Origin: Pyrocephalus nanus
Taxonomy: Eukaryota > Chordata > Aves > Passeriformes > Tyrannidae
Reading direction: 5' to 3'
Assembly: GCA_038380795.1 (NCBI GenBank)
Contig: CM076275.1
Coordinates: 3,164,501 to 3,228,500 of the forward strand
DNA length: 64,000 bases
Made by a program: the position numbers and the translations under genes. The notes beneath the pieces were generated by a model. It saw nothing but the letters and a program-made list of their open reading frames with translations, had not been told where the DNA came from and ran no database searches. Positions 24,468 through 35,640 of this stretch are shown piece by piece (the stretch's first letter is position 1; every line of letters starts with the position of its first letter).

Positions 24468-24800
24468 ACCTTGAGGGGCTGGAGCTTGTCCAGAGAAGGG
24501 AACAGAGCTGGGGAAGGGTCTGGAGCACAAGTCTGATGAGGAGTAGCTGGGGGGGGAGGGGCTCAGCCTGGAGAAAAGGAGGCTCAGAGGGGACAGGAAA
24601 AGTTCAGATTGGATATTAGGAACAATTCCTTCAGTGAAAGGGTCGTCAAACATTGACACAGCTGCCCAGAGCAGTGCTGGAGTCCCCATCCCCGGAGGGT
24701 TTTAACAGATGTGTAGATGTGGCACTGGGGTACATGTGTTAGTGGTGGCCTTGGCAGTGCTGGGGGAATGGCTGGAGCTGAGCTGCAAGGATGGGTTGGA
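24468..24800 (+). mobile_element. CR1 LINE 3' fragment with internal deletion
   Basis: It begins in the CR1 3' region ('GGGGCTGGAGCTTGTCCAGAG', 'GAAGGGTCTGGAGCACAAGT', 'CTCAGCCTGGAGAAAAGGAGG'), continues through 'TTGGATATTAGGAA', 'CAGTGAAAGGGTCGTCAAACATT' and 'GTGTAGATGTGGCACT', and fades after 'CTTGGCAGTGCTGGG' (about 24763). Compared with CR1 from memory, roughly 100-150 bp is missing between the GGAGGCTCAGAGGGGACA block and the GATATTAGGAA block, and the terminal ATTCTATG tail is degraded or absent. Its end type differs from the copies at 15188, 21148 and 43906 and resembles the minus-strand copy at 31837. Confidence 0.93.
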
Positions 24801-25529
24801 AGGCAGGACAGAGCTGTTCAGCCTTTAGCACAGGGGCTCATAAAGTCAAGTTTGGGTTTAACAAGTTAGAGCAGCAATTACTTTTGTGGTGGGGAATGAC
24901 AGGGCTTTTCCAGGGAGCCAGTCCAATAAACAGCACGTGCATTTCCCAGCAATAGCTGCTCTGATTTACAGCTGTGACTCAGGAAACCGAACTGAAGGGT
25001 TGGGATGACGATGACACTCGTCATTGGCTTTGGCATTAACTTGCTGGGATGCAAAAAAATCACTCTGTAGGAAGTAAATTAAAATCCAGGAATGAAATAA
25101 TTTCAGTTTGTACTACCTGGCCAGTGGGCTTTATATTCCATCCTAATGTGATGTGCTGTGGGGTGTGCTCAGAGGTCACTGTTCCCACAGTCACCTGGAG
25201 AAGTGAGGGCAGCAGGGTGAGACCACAGAGTGGAGGTGTGGGAATTATTTGGAGTCCCAGCTCAGCTTGGTGCTTCAGCAGAGGTCTTCTTTTAATCAGT
25301 TATAGCCACGGGCAATTCCAGCCTATAGGAACTTCTGCAGAGCCATGGAATTCCCAGATATGGAAATAAGTTTGAAATACAGCAGGTGCTGTTCTGGTTG
25401 TATTTGGAAGTATTTCATGGCTGAGCAGAGGGAAGTGCTGAGATCTCCTACCTGGGGGCTGCAGACCCTCTCCATCACTGTGGTCTTCCGGAGTCCCTCC
25501 CAGGGATGGTTCAGGAGAGCTGACCATCA
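24801..25529. other. Non-coding DNA between two CR1 pieces
   Basis: No gene and no other repeat is recognised in this 0.7 kb spacer. Frames of about 106 codons on the plus strand and 76 on the minus strand overlap each other and look random. Confidence 0.55.
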
Positions 25530-25580
25530 ACAGACTCTTTCTGGGGTCACTTCCACCCTTAATTTTCTGTGATTTTATGA
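25530..25580 (+). mobile_element. Probable CR1 3' tail remnant
   Basis: The stretch 'CTTTCTGGGGTCACTTCCACCC' followed by 'TTAATTTTCTGTGATTTTATGA' resembles a diverged CR1 terminus, in which 'GGTCCCTTCCAACCC' is followed by TTCTGTGATTCTATGA. Only about 50 bp is convincing, so a chance match cannot be excluded. Similarity may extend upstream to about 25470 but is too weak to assert. Confidence 0.55.
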
Positions 25581-28041
25581 GGAACTTGCCTTGTTAAAGG
25601 GAAGCCAGCTACTTCATTGTGCTGGAGACAGACATCCATACCCTGGGGTGGGGATGAAAAGTGCTGTCACATTCCCTGTCTCTCTTGGTGCATATTGTGC
25701 CTGTGTGTCTGCTGAGGCAGACAGCGAGTCTTCTCGTGAAAATCCAATACAATCTGCCTTGTGATAATTTCCTTTTCTCCCCCTCACTCCTTGCATGTCT
25801 CTCAGTTTCCTTTCAATACCCTGGCAGTTCTCCAGACCAGAAATTTTGATGAGAGAGCAGGGGTGTGTTGTGAGCATTGGCAGGGTTTCTTATCCTTCCT
25901 TGCTTGTTCTCTGCTTGCTTACTCTCACATGACCAGGGTTAAATTTGGGTAATGGGTACATGGGACCCTGTCAAAAAAAGCAGATGTTATTCAAAGCTGC
26001 AAACCACGAGAGTATCTAATGAACAAAGTGCAGCAAGTGTGTCTTCAGACACCTCTGGGCCTGTCACAGGAGAAAAGCCCAGGATATTATTATCACTTTC
26101 TGGTGCCAAGGAAAACGGAACTATCTGACATGCCGTTGGTTCCTTGTGATGGGTAATGTGCTTTTGTTTCTCAGGAATCAAAACATCCCTTGAAATCTGA
26201 AATCAGCTATGGAAGTTGGCTGCTTAGTGCTGTCAAACCCAATAAAAGCCAAGACAAGTTTCTCTCTTTTCCCTGAGACTTATGTAAGGTAGGCATGAGT
26301 AAGTCAAGTGTACTTGCACCTTTAGGGCAAGTGTATAAAATTCTTTCATTTTTTGGCCTCTGCTCCTCTGGCTCTGACATCTTACACTGGCCAGCTCTCC
26401 CTGCCAGATATGAGTTTGAGAAACAGCTCAGGAGTTCAGAGAAGCAGAAATGTGCTGTTCCTTGCTCCCATGGAGGAGGGGACAGCCCTTTTAAGTCACT
26501 TCCAGGGAGTGAAATGCAGAAATGCCCAACCCTGCAGTGCTCTTCCCAAAGGAGAGCAAAAACGAGAACGGGACCCGTGGGCCACCCTATCCCTCAGCAA
26601 GTCATTTGGAGAGTGAGCTTCTCCAGGCTAGTCCTTCATCTCTGCAGGCTCAGATCTCTCCCACTGCCTGGAGAATTTAAACCTGAGCTATCTGGGATAA
26701 CTCCCTGTGACTGCCCACAGTGAAACACCTCAGCAGAGGAGCATTTCTGATGGCAGCTCAACGCTGCCTGTCCACGAACATCCAGAAAATGGCTCAGGTG
26801 GGCTCGTGGTTGTGCAGGTGGGCAGATCCAGGCAGCAGTGAGGGGCCAAGGGGAACCCCAGGGGACAATTGCTCTGCTTTGAAAACCTGTGATTTTCTTC
26901 CTGAAGCTCAGAAGTGGACACTCCCTTTCTCTAGGGGTGATGGATTTCATTAACTGTGCCAAGGAGAGAGCCCTGGGAAATTGGAGTGTGAGGGAAGTCA
27001 GTGTTAAGGGAATTCCCCTCAAATGAACTATTGATTGTTGATCAGGGAGGCTCCAGCACTCTGCCAGGCTGACCCAGGCAGGGCAAGGCTTTTCTTCTCA
27101 GCAGACTTTAACTAAAGGTTCAGCATTAATTCATCCCTCTTTAGGCATCAGAAACACCATCCAGCAAAACCCAAAGGCTGCCCATGGTTGAAGAGCGAGC
27201 TCCCTCACGTAAACTCCAACAGGGATGGCTGGTTGCTCAGAATTTGGGTTTTGCAAGTCTCTCTTTGGGCTTTCTGAACCCCAGGAACTGTTGTTTCTGC
27301 TGCACTCGCTCCACAGTGGAGGTTTAACAAGTCTCTTCTTGGCTGCCCATTTGCACAAGACTTGCAGGGACTTGTCTCTGGGACAGCAACATCTCTGTCA
27401 CAAGTGGTTCATTTGAGGCAGAAGAAAGCAAAGCAGAAAGGCTAAAAGCATAAAAAAATGAGCTGTGAGCTGGATTTCATTTAGTTATAAGACAGGGGGT
27501 TGAATTTTATTTTGTGGGCTTTTTTAAACAAATGCTCTGCATACTCCTGGTTCATTAATGGCAGCAACAGCAAAAAGTGGTCTGAAAATCACCATGACAG
27601 AAGTTATAAATGAGTTTTCCAAGAGCTTTCTAAGAATATAGACCTTCACTTTTATTAATAGAAGGTTGTCTCTTCGGTGAGTGATAGAGAAATTAGGATA
27701 GACTTAAAGATTAATGGTGCTCTCTAGGTGTGATTCTTCTTGGAGGAGAACAAGAAGAAAGTAAATGACTCAATTTTTCATGTTTTTCTTGATCTTCATC
27801 TCCCTTAAATCCCCTCCAAACCTGGGTAGCTTTAACCTTCCTAAGTCACAATATGAACCAGATTTGTCCTCAAAAGTTACCAAGAGAAGGGAAATGTCAC
27901 ACGATGGATCTGAAAAGATTTTGGTACTCAAATTTAGCATGAGCCTTGGGAATCCTGGAGAAGAAGCAAAATCTCATCAGGGAGAAAAATAACAGATGTA
28001 AAAATAGAAAGTTTTCTGATTCGAAATTCAGGCTGTGAAGC

Positions 28042-28108
28042 ATTATAGCCAGTATATAATATAACTATTATAATATTAAGTATTAGATTGTATTATTATA
28101 GCCAGTAT
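28042..28108. repeat. 14-bp direct repeat flanking an AT-rich spacer
   Basis: ATTATAGCCAGTAT occurs at 28042-28055 and again at 28095-28108, separated by 39 bp composed almost entirely of A and T. This could be a slippage-derived partial duplication or the footprint of a small insertion with a 14-bp target duplication. The AT-rich middle does not resemble a known element. Confidence 0.85.
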
Positions 28109-30542
28109 GGTGATGTTACAAACAATCTGCTTGCCCCTTTCTGGCGTGGCTGACACAGAGAGGGGCCACCACCAAAACTCTGGGAAAGGCAATAATTACA
28201 AGTGAGCAAAAGCAAAGATCCCTGACAGTCCAGTAAATCTGAGAGGTCCCACGAGGATAAAAGAAGGAAAAGAACCAAAAGGATAGCTCAAAGCTGGAAT
28301 GAAATTTGGGAAGTCTGAAAATGTGTATAGGCAGACTTGGAGCTGGGTTATAAATAGCTGTGCTGTCTGCATTTCCAGAAATCCAAGGGAAGGTGCAGCT
28401 CTCCTTCCCTTCCTGCCAACTCCAGAGCATCTGCAAGGATGGCAGTGGTTTCTGTGTAATGCTTGCAGCTAAAATATTGCAGAAATAAAGTAGAAGTGTA
28501 GAATTCCAGGCTGACACACATATGGCAGATCCTGAGACCCACCCAAGGTACCCTGAGCCTACCTGGATGCCAGTCCTGCATCTCAGGGCATTATTGCTCC
28601 ACCAGAAAAACAGGGATTTGCCTTATCCCACAGCATCCCAGAGCTGTCCCAGAAAGTTTTGGAGAACACTGGCAGGAGATAAACCTTTATAGCTGATCCT
28701 GCCCCAAAGGGAGCTCCAGAGTTCACCTGTGCTGCAGAAATTGCTGGCCCCAAACTGCTGCAGTTTGACCTAAAATCTTTTACCCTGGGGCTCCCTGCTC
28801 CTGGCACGGTGCTGCTGGAAATGAGAAGTCTCAGAGATGAGTGAAAAAAACCCCAAATCAATTCTGGCTGCACACAGCAGAACACTGGAGAGCCTGAGTA
28901 TGATTTATCTGAAACCACAGTGGTTTTATTTCCTGAATAACAGGCCCCTTATGGAACATGGCAGAGGGCTTTTTGTTTCTGTGGAATCTAGAAAAGGCAG
29001 GGGGAAAATACTGTAGTTGGGTCCCCTCCTGAAAACAGGGAAAGGGATTTTAAAAGCCAGGAGGACGTGTTGTCTTGGCTTGATAATCTTTTTTATTAAC
29101 AACTGTGGGACCACCAGTTCCATATTCACTGTCAAGAGGGAACAATTAGCTGAAGTATCTCCCACCATTTTGTCACTGCCCCTCCCAGACCTGAGGCAGG
29201 AATGACAATGATATCCAAAAACTGAAAGAATCACTTGCTAGCAGCATTAGTGTGTGCCAGAAAAATTGATTCAGGGATATTCTGCCAGGAACCCACTTAC
29301 CCAGGGTTCATAACCAGTTTGAGCTTTAGTCTTAGACATAACTGGAATTTAAAATCATTATCAATGTTTTCTATATACTCACAGGGTTTTTCTTAACTGC
29401 AAGGATGGTCATGGGCACAAAAAGAGGGTTTTTTTTTGTTACTGAGCAATAATTTTTGTACGATTTGGAAGGAGGTTTGTGCATGAAATCGAGGGCAGAC
29501 AAGAGGAGAACAATTTGACCCAGGGGCACAGGCCCAACTGTGCCACCTAGTCCCCTCTGCCACCACACCTGGACCCTTTGGATAGGCAGGAGAGAGGGTT
29601 TCAGCTGGATCTATAATTTGCAATAGGGAATTAATTTTCCAAACACATATCGAGCACTTGCAGGAGTCATTTTGATTGCACTCAGTGAGGAGGCTCCAGA
29701 TGGGTGGGCACTGCCCACTGCAATTAGGATCACAGTGGGATTGCTGCCCATTAAAGGCACAAGTTTAATTTGGAAAGATGTAAAGGGTGTCAGTCACACA
29801 CTGCCTGGGCAACCAACCTGCTGCTTTGTGTGGAAGAAAAAAAAACCATTGTGTATGCTGGGAAGCCTCAGTGAACCCCAAGGAATAATTTAATGCATTA
29901 TTAAAAATCCTCAAATTCAGAAGGAGAATATTAACTGTGTTGGGCGCTGAAGTTGAATATTGAATGAATAGGGGGGAGCAGAACACTTTGGATTATAATG
30001 GAATTCCTTATCTCTTAGCTTCACATCCTTCAAAGTAATTTAAATAATTAGGTAAAGGTCACTGTCTCTGCCCTTTCTTCCAGGTGGCAGCAGCATCTGG
30101 TTTCAGCTGATTCTGTGTAAACTGACAACAAGCTGGTGAATGAAACACATTTAAACTATTTCTTTAGATTGGTGGAAATCCATCAATTCATTTTATTCCT
30201 TTTGAAATAACTGGAATCAACGTGTCACCTCTTTGCCTGTGTATAATTAATACAACTCTATCTATTGTTCTAACTGTAATATAACGACCACATCTGCACT
30301 GACTTAAATTTGAGGAATATATTTCACCTCTCACTGGCACAAAAGGACTGGGCAGGAAGTTCCTGCCTGTAGGAGGATGGAAAAGCTGCATGGCTTAGGA
30401 GCAATTAAGTGTGCAGCACCTCACCCTGAGAAAAGGACTGCACTTCAGGCTCTAAAAGCTCACTGAGAGAACTGGATATTTGGAAAGTAGCAGAGATGCC
30501 ATCCCAACATCCTCCTCTGGAACCTGCTGTGCTCCAGAGTTT

Positions 30543-30560
30543 GGGCTGGGCTGGGCTGGG
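30543..30560. repeat. (GGGCT)n short tandem repeat
   Basis: About 3.6 perfect copies of the pentamer GGGCT followed by a related TGGATGGG stretch. The G-runs on the plus strand are short (three G each) but regularly spaced, so G-quadruplex formation is conceivable. Confidence 0.85.
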
Positions 30561-31836
30561 TGGATGGGAAGCCTGGAGGGGATCACACAGCACTGCTGCT
30601 GCTCACCAGGGCACCATCCTCTTGCTCAGAGGGCTGTCAGAGGAGCAAAGGGCAGAGACTGCTTGCTTTCCATCTCCAGGGAATGCTCTGCTCTGGAAGG
30701 TCACTCTCTAACAGGATCACTGCCACTGTGACCCTGTGAACAGCCTGACTTGGCTCTCCCAGCGTGACTTGTCCAGTTTTCTCCTTCCCAGTACTTGATT
30801 CAGTGCAAGAGAGAAATCTTCTCCAGGTTCTCCATAAGTCCACAGCAAGGGGACAGTCATCCCACCAGGAATTTGTACAGGCAGTGACCACATGGGTGCA
30901 AGGAAAGGGCAAGGAAGTGCAGGGTACCACCAGCAGCACGTTGTGCTTTTTCATTCTTCTCTGTTGCAGGAAAGGTTCAGACTTGAGGAATGATTTTTTG
31001 AGTGCTGGAAGCTCAGGATATGGCAAGAGTGGGAATCTGAGTGATGAATGAAATGCCACTTAGCAAGGAAGCACAGCATCTCCCAGTGCTTGTTATGTCC
31101 AGCAAGGAATAGAAGCAAGCAGTGACAGATTCCCCACAGGCCCATTCTCCAGGTGCTAAAAGATGATCAGATGTCCATTTCTGTACCAGCTCCTGCTGTC
31201 ACTGTTCTGTTCTATGATGTGTTTGTTAGGAAGGCCTTTCAGAATGGTAAAAATATTGCCCTGCTCAAAACAGCAAAGCTCAGACAGAAGGATCAGAGGG
31301 CAGCATCACTTTTAAACACTTGCTATATTTTAAGGACTTGTGAATCTCTAATTTCCACCCCTCTGACACGACGTGCACCCAGGACACTCTCTGCAGGTTA
31401 GGCAGGTGTAAATCAACATTTTCATGCCATATAAACTGGAGTTTCAGGGGGTTTTGCAATACTTTTTCCTCTGCCTCTCTGGAAACACCTCGGGAGGGAT
31501 TTCTGCTGCTCTGGTTTGTCTGGTGGGGTGCTGGTGCCCTCTGCTGCTCTGCCCACCACAGCTGCATCTGAATTCAGAGAGATCTGCCTGTAGGCAGCTC
31601 TCCCTTAATAAATCCCACAGAAACACTGTCCTGGCAAGGAATATGTCCTTGGCAGTGCAGAAGAATTTAGCATAACTTGGCATCTCTGAGTTTCTCCAAC
31701 AAATGGTTTTTAAATTCTTTGGGGGGAAAAAATATCCCTAGTAAATTAAACACCACTGGTTGATATAGAGGTGTACAGACATCATTACTTGCCCAGGCTG
31801 CTATAATCACTATTGTACTCCTAAAGTCACCTCATC

Positions 31837-32280
31837 ACAGGATCACAGAATTGTTTAGGTTGGAAAAGCCCTCTAAAGTCATCAAGTCCAACTGCCAATT
31901 CCACCACTAAACCATGTCCCCAGGTGTCACATCTCTTAAATCCCTCCAGGGATGGTGACTCCACCACTGCCCTGGGCAGCCTGTTGCAATGTTTCCCAAC
32001 CCTTTCTGTGAAGAGGTTTTTGCTGATATCCAATCTAAACCTCCCCTGGTTGTCTCCTTGAGGCTGTCTCCTCTTGCCCTGTTCCTTTTTCCCTAGGTGA
32101 AGAGACCAACCTCCCCCAGCTCCCCCCTCCTATCAGGGAGCTGCAGAGCCAGAAGGTCCCCCCTGAGTTCCCTTTTCTCCAGGCTGAGCCCCCTCAGCTG
32201 CTCCTGCTGCTCCAGCCCCTTCTCCAGCTCCATTCCCTTCCCTGGACACTCTCAACACCTCAATGTGTCCCTGTGTGTCC
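31837..32280 (-). mobile_element. CR1 LINE 3' fragment, minus strand
   Basis: This is the reverse complement of a CR1 3' region. It starts with the antisense terminus ('ATCACAGAATTGTTTAGGTTGG', 'GTCATCAAGTCCAAC'), then 'TCCCTCCAGGGATGGTGACTCC', 'CTGGGCAGCCTGTT', 'GATATCCAATCTAAACCTCCCC', 'TTTTCTCCAGGCTGAGCCCCC' and 'CTGGACACTCTCAACACCTCAATG'. It is the most complete copy in the window, continuing toward the 3' part of ORF2 without retaining a usable reading frame. It is the only one of the six in this orientation. The frame seen at 32097-32489 plus lies on the antisense strand and is an artefact of this element. Confidence 0.96.
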
Positions 32281-32621
32281 TCTCAGCAGCTGTGCCTGCT
32301 CACGAGGTCAGTTGTGAGTGCAAACAGACCTTGAGAGAGTCTTGTTGTGGTCATGTCCAGCCCTGTTCTGGGTGTGCTCACTGCCCCAGGCCACAGGGAA
32401 ACCTGCAGGGTGCAGTCAAGCTCAAACCCAAGAAATGTCCTGGGGCTGTAATCCCACCCTGCAGCCCCTCTTCAGACACTCCCTGTTAAAAACACCTCTG
32501 AGGACTGTTGAAAGGAGTGATCCTTTACTGTCTGATTGAGGGAATTCTGTGCTGCTGGAGAAAGACACCAGCGTCTCACCGTGTTTTTCGGCTGTTCCAT
32601 CAGCTCTCTGATTTTTGCTGG

Positions 32622-32657
32622 GTATATTTTTAGCCCACAGCTGTATATTTTTAGCCC
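32622..32657. repeat. Tandem duplication, 21-bp period
   Basis: GTATATTTTTAGCCC at 32622-32636 recurs at 32643-32657, giving about 1.7 copies of a 21-bp unit. The six bases between copies are partly echoed after the second. This is a simple local duplication. Confidence 0.9.
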
Positions 32658-34697
32658 CACTTCCACCTGCTGGTGACACACAGCATGATGGCTGTCACCA
32701 CAGGAACGCTCGTGTCTGGCTTTGAGCTCATCGTGCTCTGTCCCCTCTACCAGCAGCTTTAAATGGCTTGATATAATACCTGGAGCTAAAAATAAACCCC
32801 TCCCTCCCCACTTGCAATGTGAAAGCTGCTCAGTGCAGAAGCATCAGCATGTTTAACTTTTGTAATCACTGGATAAAATGCTATTTGTCAGGTCTGTCAC
32901 CAGTGCTCCATCCCACAGGTGACTGGGTGCATTGGCCCCCACACACACCACTGCCTTTGATGGATGTTTTAGTCCAACAGAATTTTACAAGAGTTCCAAA
33001 CAAGACGTATGAAAACACATCTATATAAAAAAAAACTTTAAAAAATACTTTTTAGCCAGCTTCTGTTTATAGAGTGGGAATTGATATGGGAGAAAGCACT
33101 GTTTATGTGTAGTGTAATTCTTTGAGGGGCCACATTGGTACTAAAAACAGCAGGAAAAAAAAAAAGAAGTGCTGGATCATGTAGCAGTGTTAGTGACTGT
33201 GGGTGAAATGCTTTTAGTCAGGCCTGAGCTAAACTTTTCTTCGTTCTGTCCAGTCAGTGCCAGGGTTACCTTGGATGCATTTGCAGCTGGATAGATTTCT
33301 AACTAAGAGATGGAACTGAAAAGGATTTACACGGTACTGAAAACTCCAGAAGCATCTGTGGTTACAAAACTTCTTTATCACCGAACTTCACTTTTCTTCC
33401 TTGCACTGTCTTAGATTTTAAGTGCTGGTTGAGACAAAGGCTGGGCTCTGGGGGAGCTGAAAGTGCACCCTGGGACTGCCTGATTTCTCCTCCTTTGCTG
33501 AAGAGAGGTTGGATTTGCCCTTCTAAAGCAAAGTCAGCTGCAAGAAATCTCTCTAATCTGTAATTTGGCCTGGCTGAGCCACTTGCTTTACCCTGAGAGT
33601 GCAACCAGATTGTAAGTTTTTGCTACAGATCCACTTTGTTTGCTCCTGACAATGAACAACTGTTCTGTGAGGACAGGAATTTGTGCTTTTGCACAAAACG
33701 TGAGGAAACAAGAATCCAAACAGATTACCAGCACAGGAACCTCCAGCTAATAGCCTGTCAGGCTGCTCAGGAGCTGGTATCAAAGGGGGCACAGAGGGGC
33801 ATTTTCAGGCTTTTAACTAAATCTGGAGAATTTCTGGTTTATCACATTGGACCTGGGCCCAAGCCCTGAGTATTTCAGCACCCAAACCAGCACCTGGTGT
33901 GGAGAGTTCACTGTGCCATCTATCTTCAGTTGGAAAGTTTTCTTTAGCTTAATGTAGGCTCTAAATAAGTATAAACCTGCTAGAGATGCAGGTAAGTCTG
34001 TGTGATACCTGTCAGTGCCTAACATTGAAAGAAACAATTAAAAAAACTGGTTTAGAGTGGGTTTGTTTCTCACTGGTGATTAGTGTTGCACACATCCTGC
34101 TGTGTGAGCATGTGAAGAAGGATAAAGCAAAGGCAAAAGACAGTTTAGAGGGATTTGTAAATAGCTGGTTCAGCAAAGGAATTCAGCAAGAACCCCGAAG
34201 AGGGCACTGTTGGCTGCCTTAAAGGCTTCTTCAAGTCGCAAACAGCTCTTTCCATTCATGTCTTTGCCCAAGTCTGCCCCTGCAAGGAGACCCTCGATGC
34301 ATTTGGCCAAGCAGGAGTCCTGGGAGCCTTTGCTCAGCAGCATTTACACAGTGCTGTAATGATTAATAATAGCATTGCAGTTCTACTCAATGATAAATAA
34401 ACCTGTGCCCCGAATTCTGAGCAATTCTGTTCCCAAACAGTGCTGAGCAAGTAGGAATACAGATAATGCTCTGGATGTTTGAAATGATTAAAAGTGAGGG
34501 GGTCCCTCTGTGTAAACCCTTAGTCCCAGTTTCATGTGCCTTTTTACAGCACATTTTGTGCTGCAAAACTCAGCCAGGGGAGGATGTTGATGGTCCCATG
34601 TTTACTGAGGTCTCATCCAGGATTTCCCTCTTCTTTATCCATGGAGTTCTGCCCACAGCTGCCCCAGTTTGGGCAGGTGGACAGAGTTGCCACGCTT

Positions 34698-34769
34698 AAT
34701 ACTCCTAAATAAATAAATATTTTCCTGTGTGTAAAGGAGTCAACATTGATAAATAAATAAATACTCCTA
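34698..34769. repeat. AAAT-rich patch bounded by 10-bp direct repeats
   Basis: AATACTCCTA occurs at 34698-34707 and 34760-34769; each copy lies next to an (AAAT)n run, after the first copy and before the second. Further AAAT units follow to about 34795. It probably arose by slippage or duplication; a short insertion with target duplication is a less likely alternative. Confidence 0.8.
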
Positions 34770-34904
34770 CAAAAAATAAATACAAAACTGAACTCTGCTT
34801 CTCCCATCAAGTTTGTAAGAAAAGATGAATTTTGCTCTGGCATTTATCATTCAAATAGAGGATGAACACACAAGGAAAGTCTAAGAATATGAACTGAATT
34901 CAAA

Positions 34905-35640
34905 GCCTTGGCCGGATCCGTGTCCCGAGAGATGCCTGTGTGGGGGAGAAAAATCAGGAGAAGCCTTTCCAAAGTGAGCCAGATCAAAGAGCTCTCCCTT
35001 GCTGACAAATCTGGTTGCATAAAGGACAGCCCCCCTCTCCAAAGTTCAGGCTTCTGAAGTTGTCTTTAGATCTGTGAAATCAAAGGGAGTTCATTGATCC
35101 CGTGCCTTCAGATCCCGGTGATTTCCAAGTCATCACCACAACTTTGGAGTTGTGAACGGGAGTGTTTCCTCAGGTTTGCAGGAGGAAGGGACCTGAACTC
35201 CTCCTGGTAGGGCAGTGTCAGAACCAGAGCCCCCAGTAAACGTTCCTTTGATGAGCTGGCCGAGCCTCGCACCTTTCCTATGTAAATGTTACCTTAAAAG
35301 GGTGATTAACTGCAGGCTGTACCTTTATCTGCGGATAAAACCCCCAGCCCTTGATCCGGAGGTTGAGAGGAGTGTTTAACCACGCCAGAATCCTCCTACA
35401 AACCTCACCCCTTCTGAAAGCACCGACTTCGCTGGTGTTGGGTGTTTCCTTCGCCCTGTCTGCCCTCGGTGTGATGGATGCAAACATCTGTGTGCAGATT
35501 GTTCCTGCTGCCCCTGGGCTGTCCGGGGGTCTCACAGCACTGCCCTTCCCATGCAGCACCTGGAGCTTCCCACACACAGCTGAAGTTCCTTCCCAAGGCC
35601 ATCCACATGTGTCAGAGCATCTGCCTCTTCTACGTGGCAG
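34905..35640. promoter_or_regulatory. CpG-enriched segment with GATA palindrome
   Basis: About 18 CpG dinucleotides by hand count in roughly 735 bp, with about 10 in 35236-35470, several times the neighbouring density. It contains an inverted GATA pair, TTATC at 35325-35329 and GATAA at 35334-35338 with a 4-bp spacer, and a TCF/LEF-type CCTTTGAT at 35245-35252. Paired GATA sites are typical of GATA1/2/3-bound enhancers. The overlapping frames (35278-35649 minus, 35351-35725 plus) match no known family. An enhancer or weak promoter is inferred; nothing here proves transcription. Confidence 0.3.

Larger units (their letters stand above)
25581..31836. other. Non-coding single-copy DNA
   Basis: Six kilobases with no supported gene. 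It includes a 14-bp direct repeat at 28042/28095, a GGGCT minisatellite at 30543-30560 and a CTCF-like core near 31531-31549. The longest frames (142 codons at 26295-26723 plus, 140 codons at 30637-31059 minus) have no recognisable domains and compete with opposite-strand frames. Confidence 0.6.
32281..34904. other. Non-coding single-copy DNA
   Basis: No gene is supported. It includes a 21-bp tandem duplication at 32622-32657, a 7-bp stem hairpin at 32672-32699, and an A-rich patch with AAAT units at 34698-34795. Reading frames stay below 90 codons. Confidence 0.6.

Noticed and set aside
32097..32489. 130-codon plus-strand frame rich in Ser, Pro and Cys
   Set aside because: Its first half is the antisense strand of the CR1 fragment at 31837-32280, so the frame is an artefact of the transposon.
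32672..32699. Short hairpin GGTGACA...TGTCACC
   Set aside because: A 7-bp stem with a 14-nt loop is common by chance. No T-run, promoter or RNA gene feature accompanies it.
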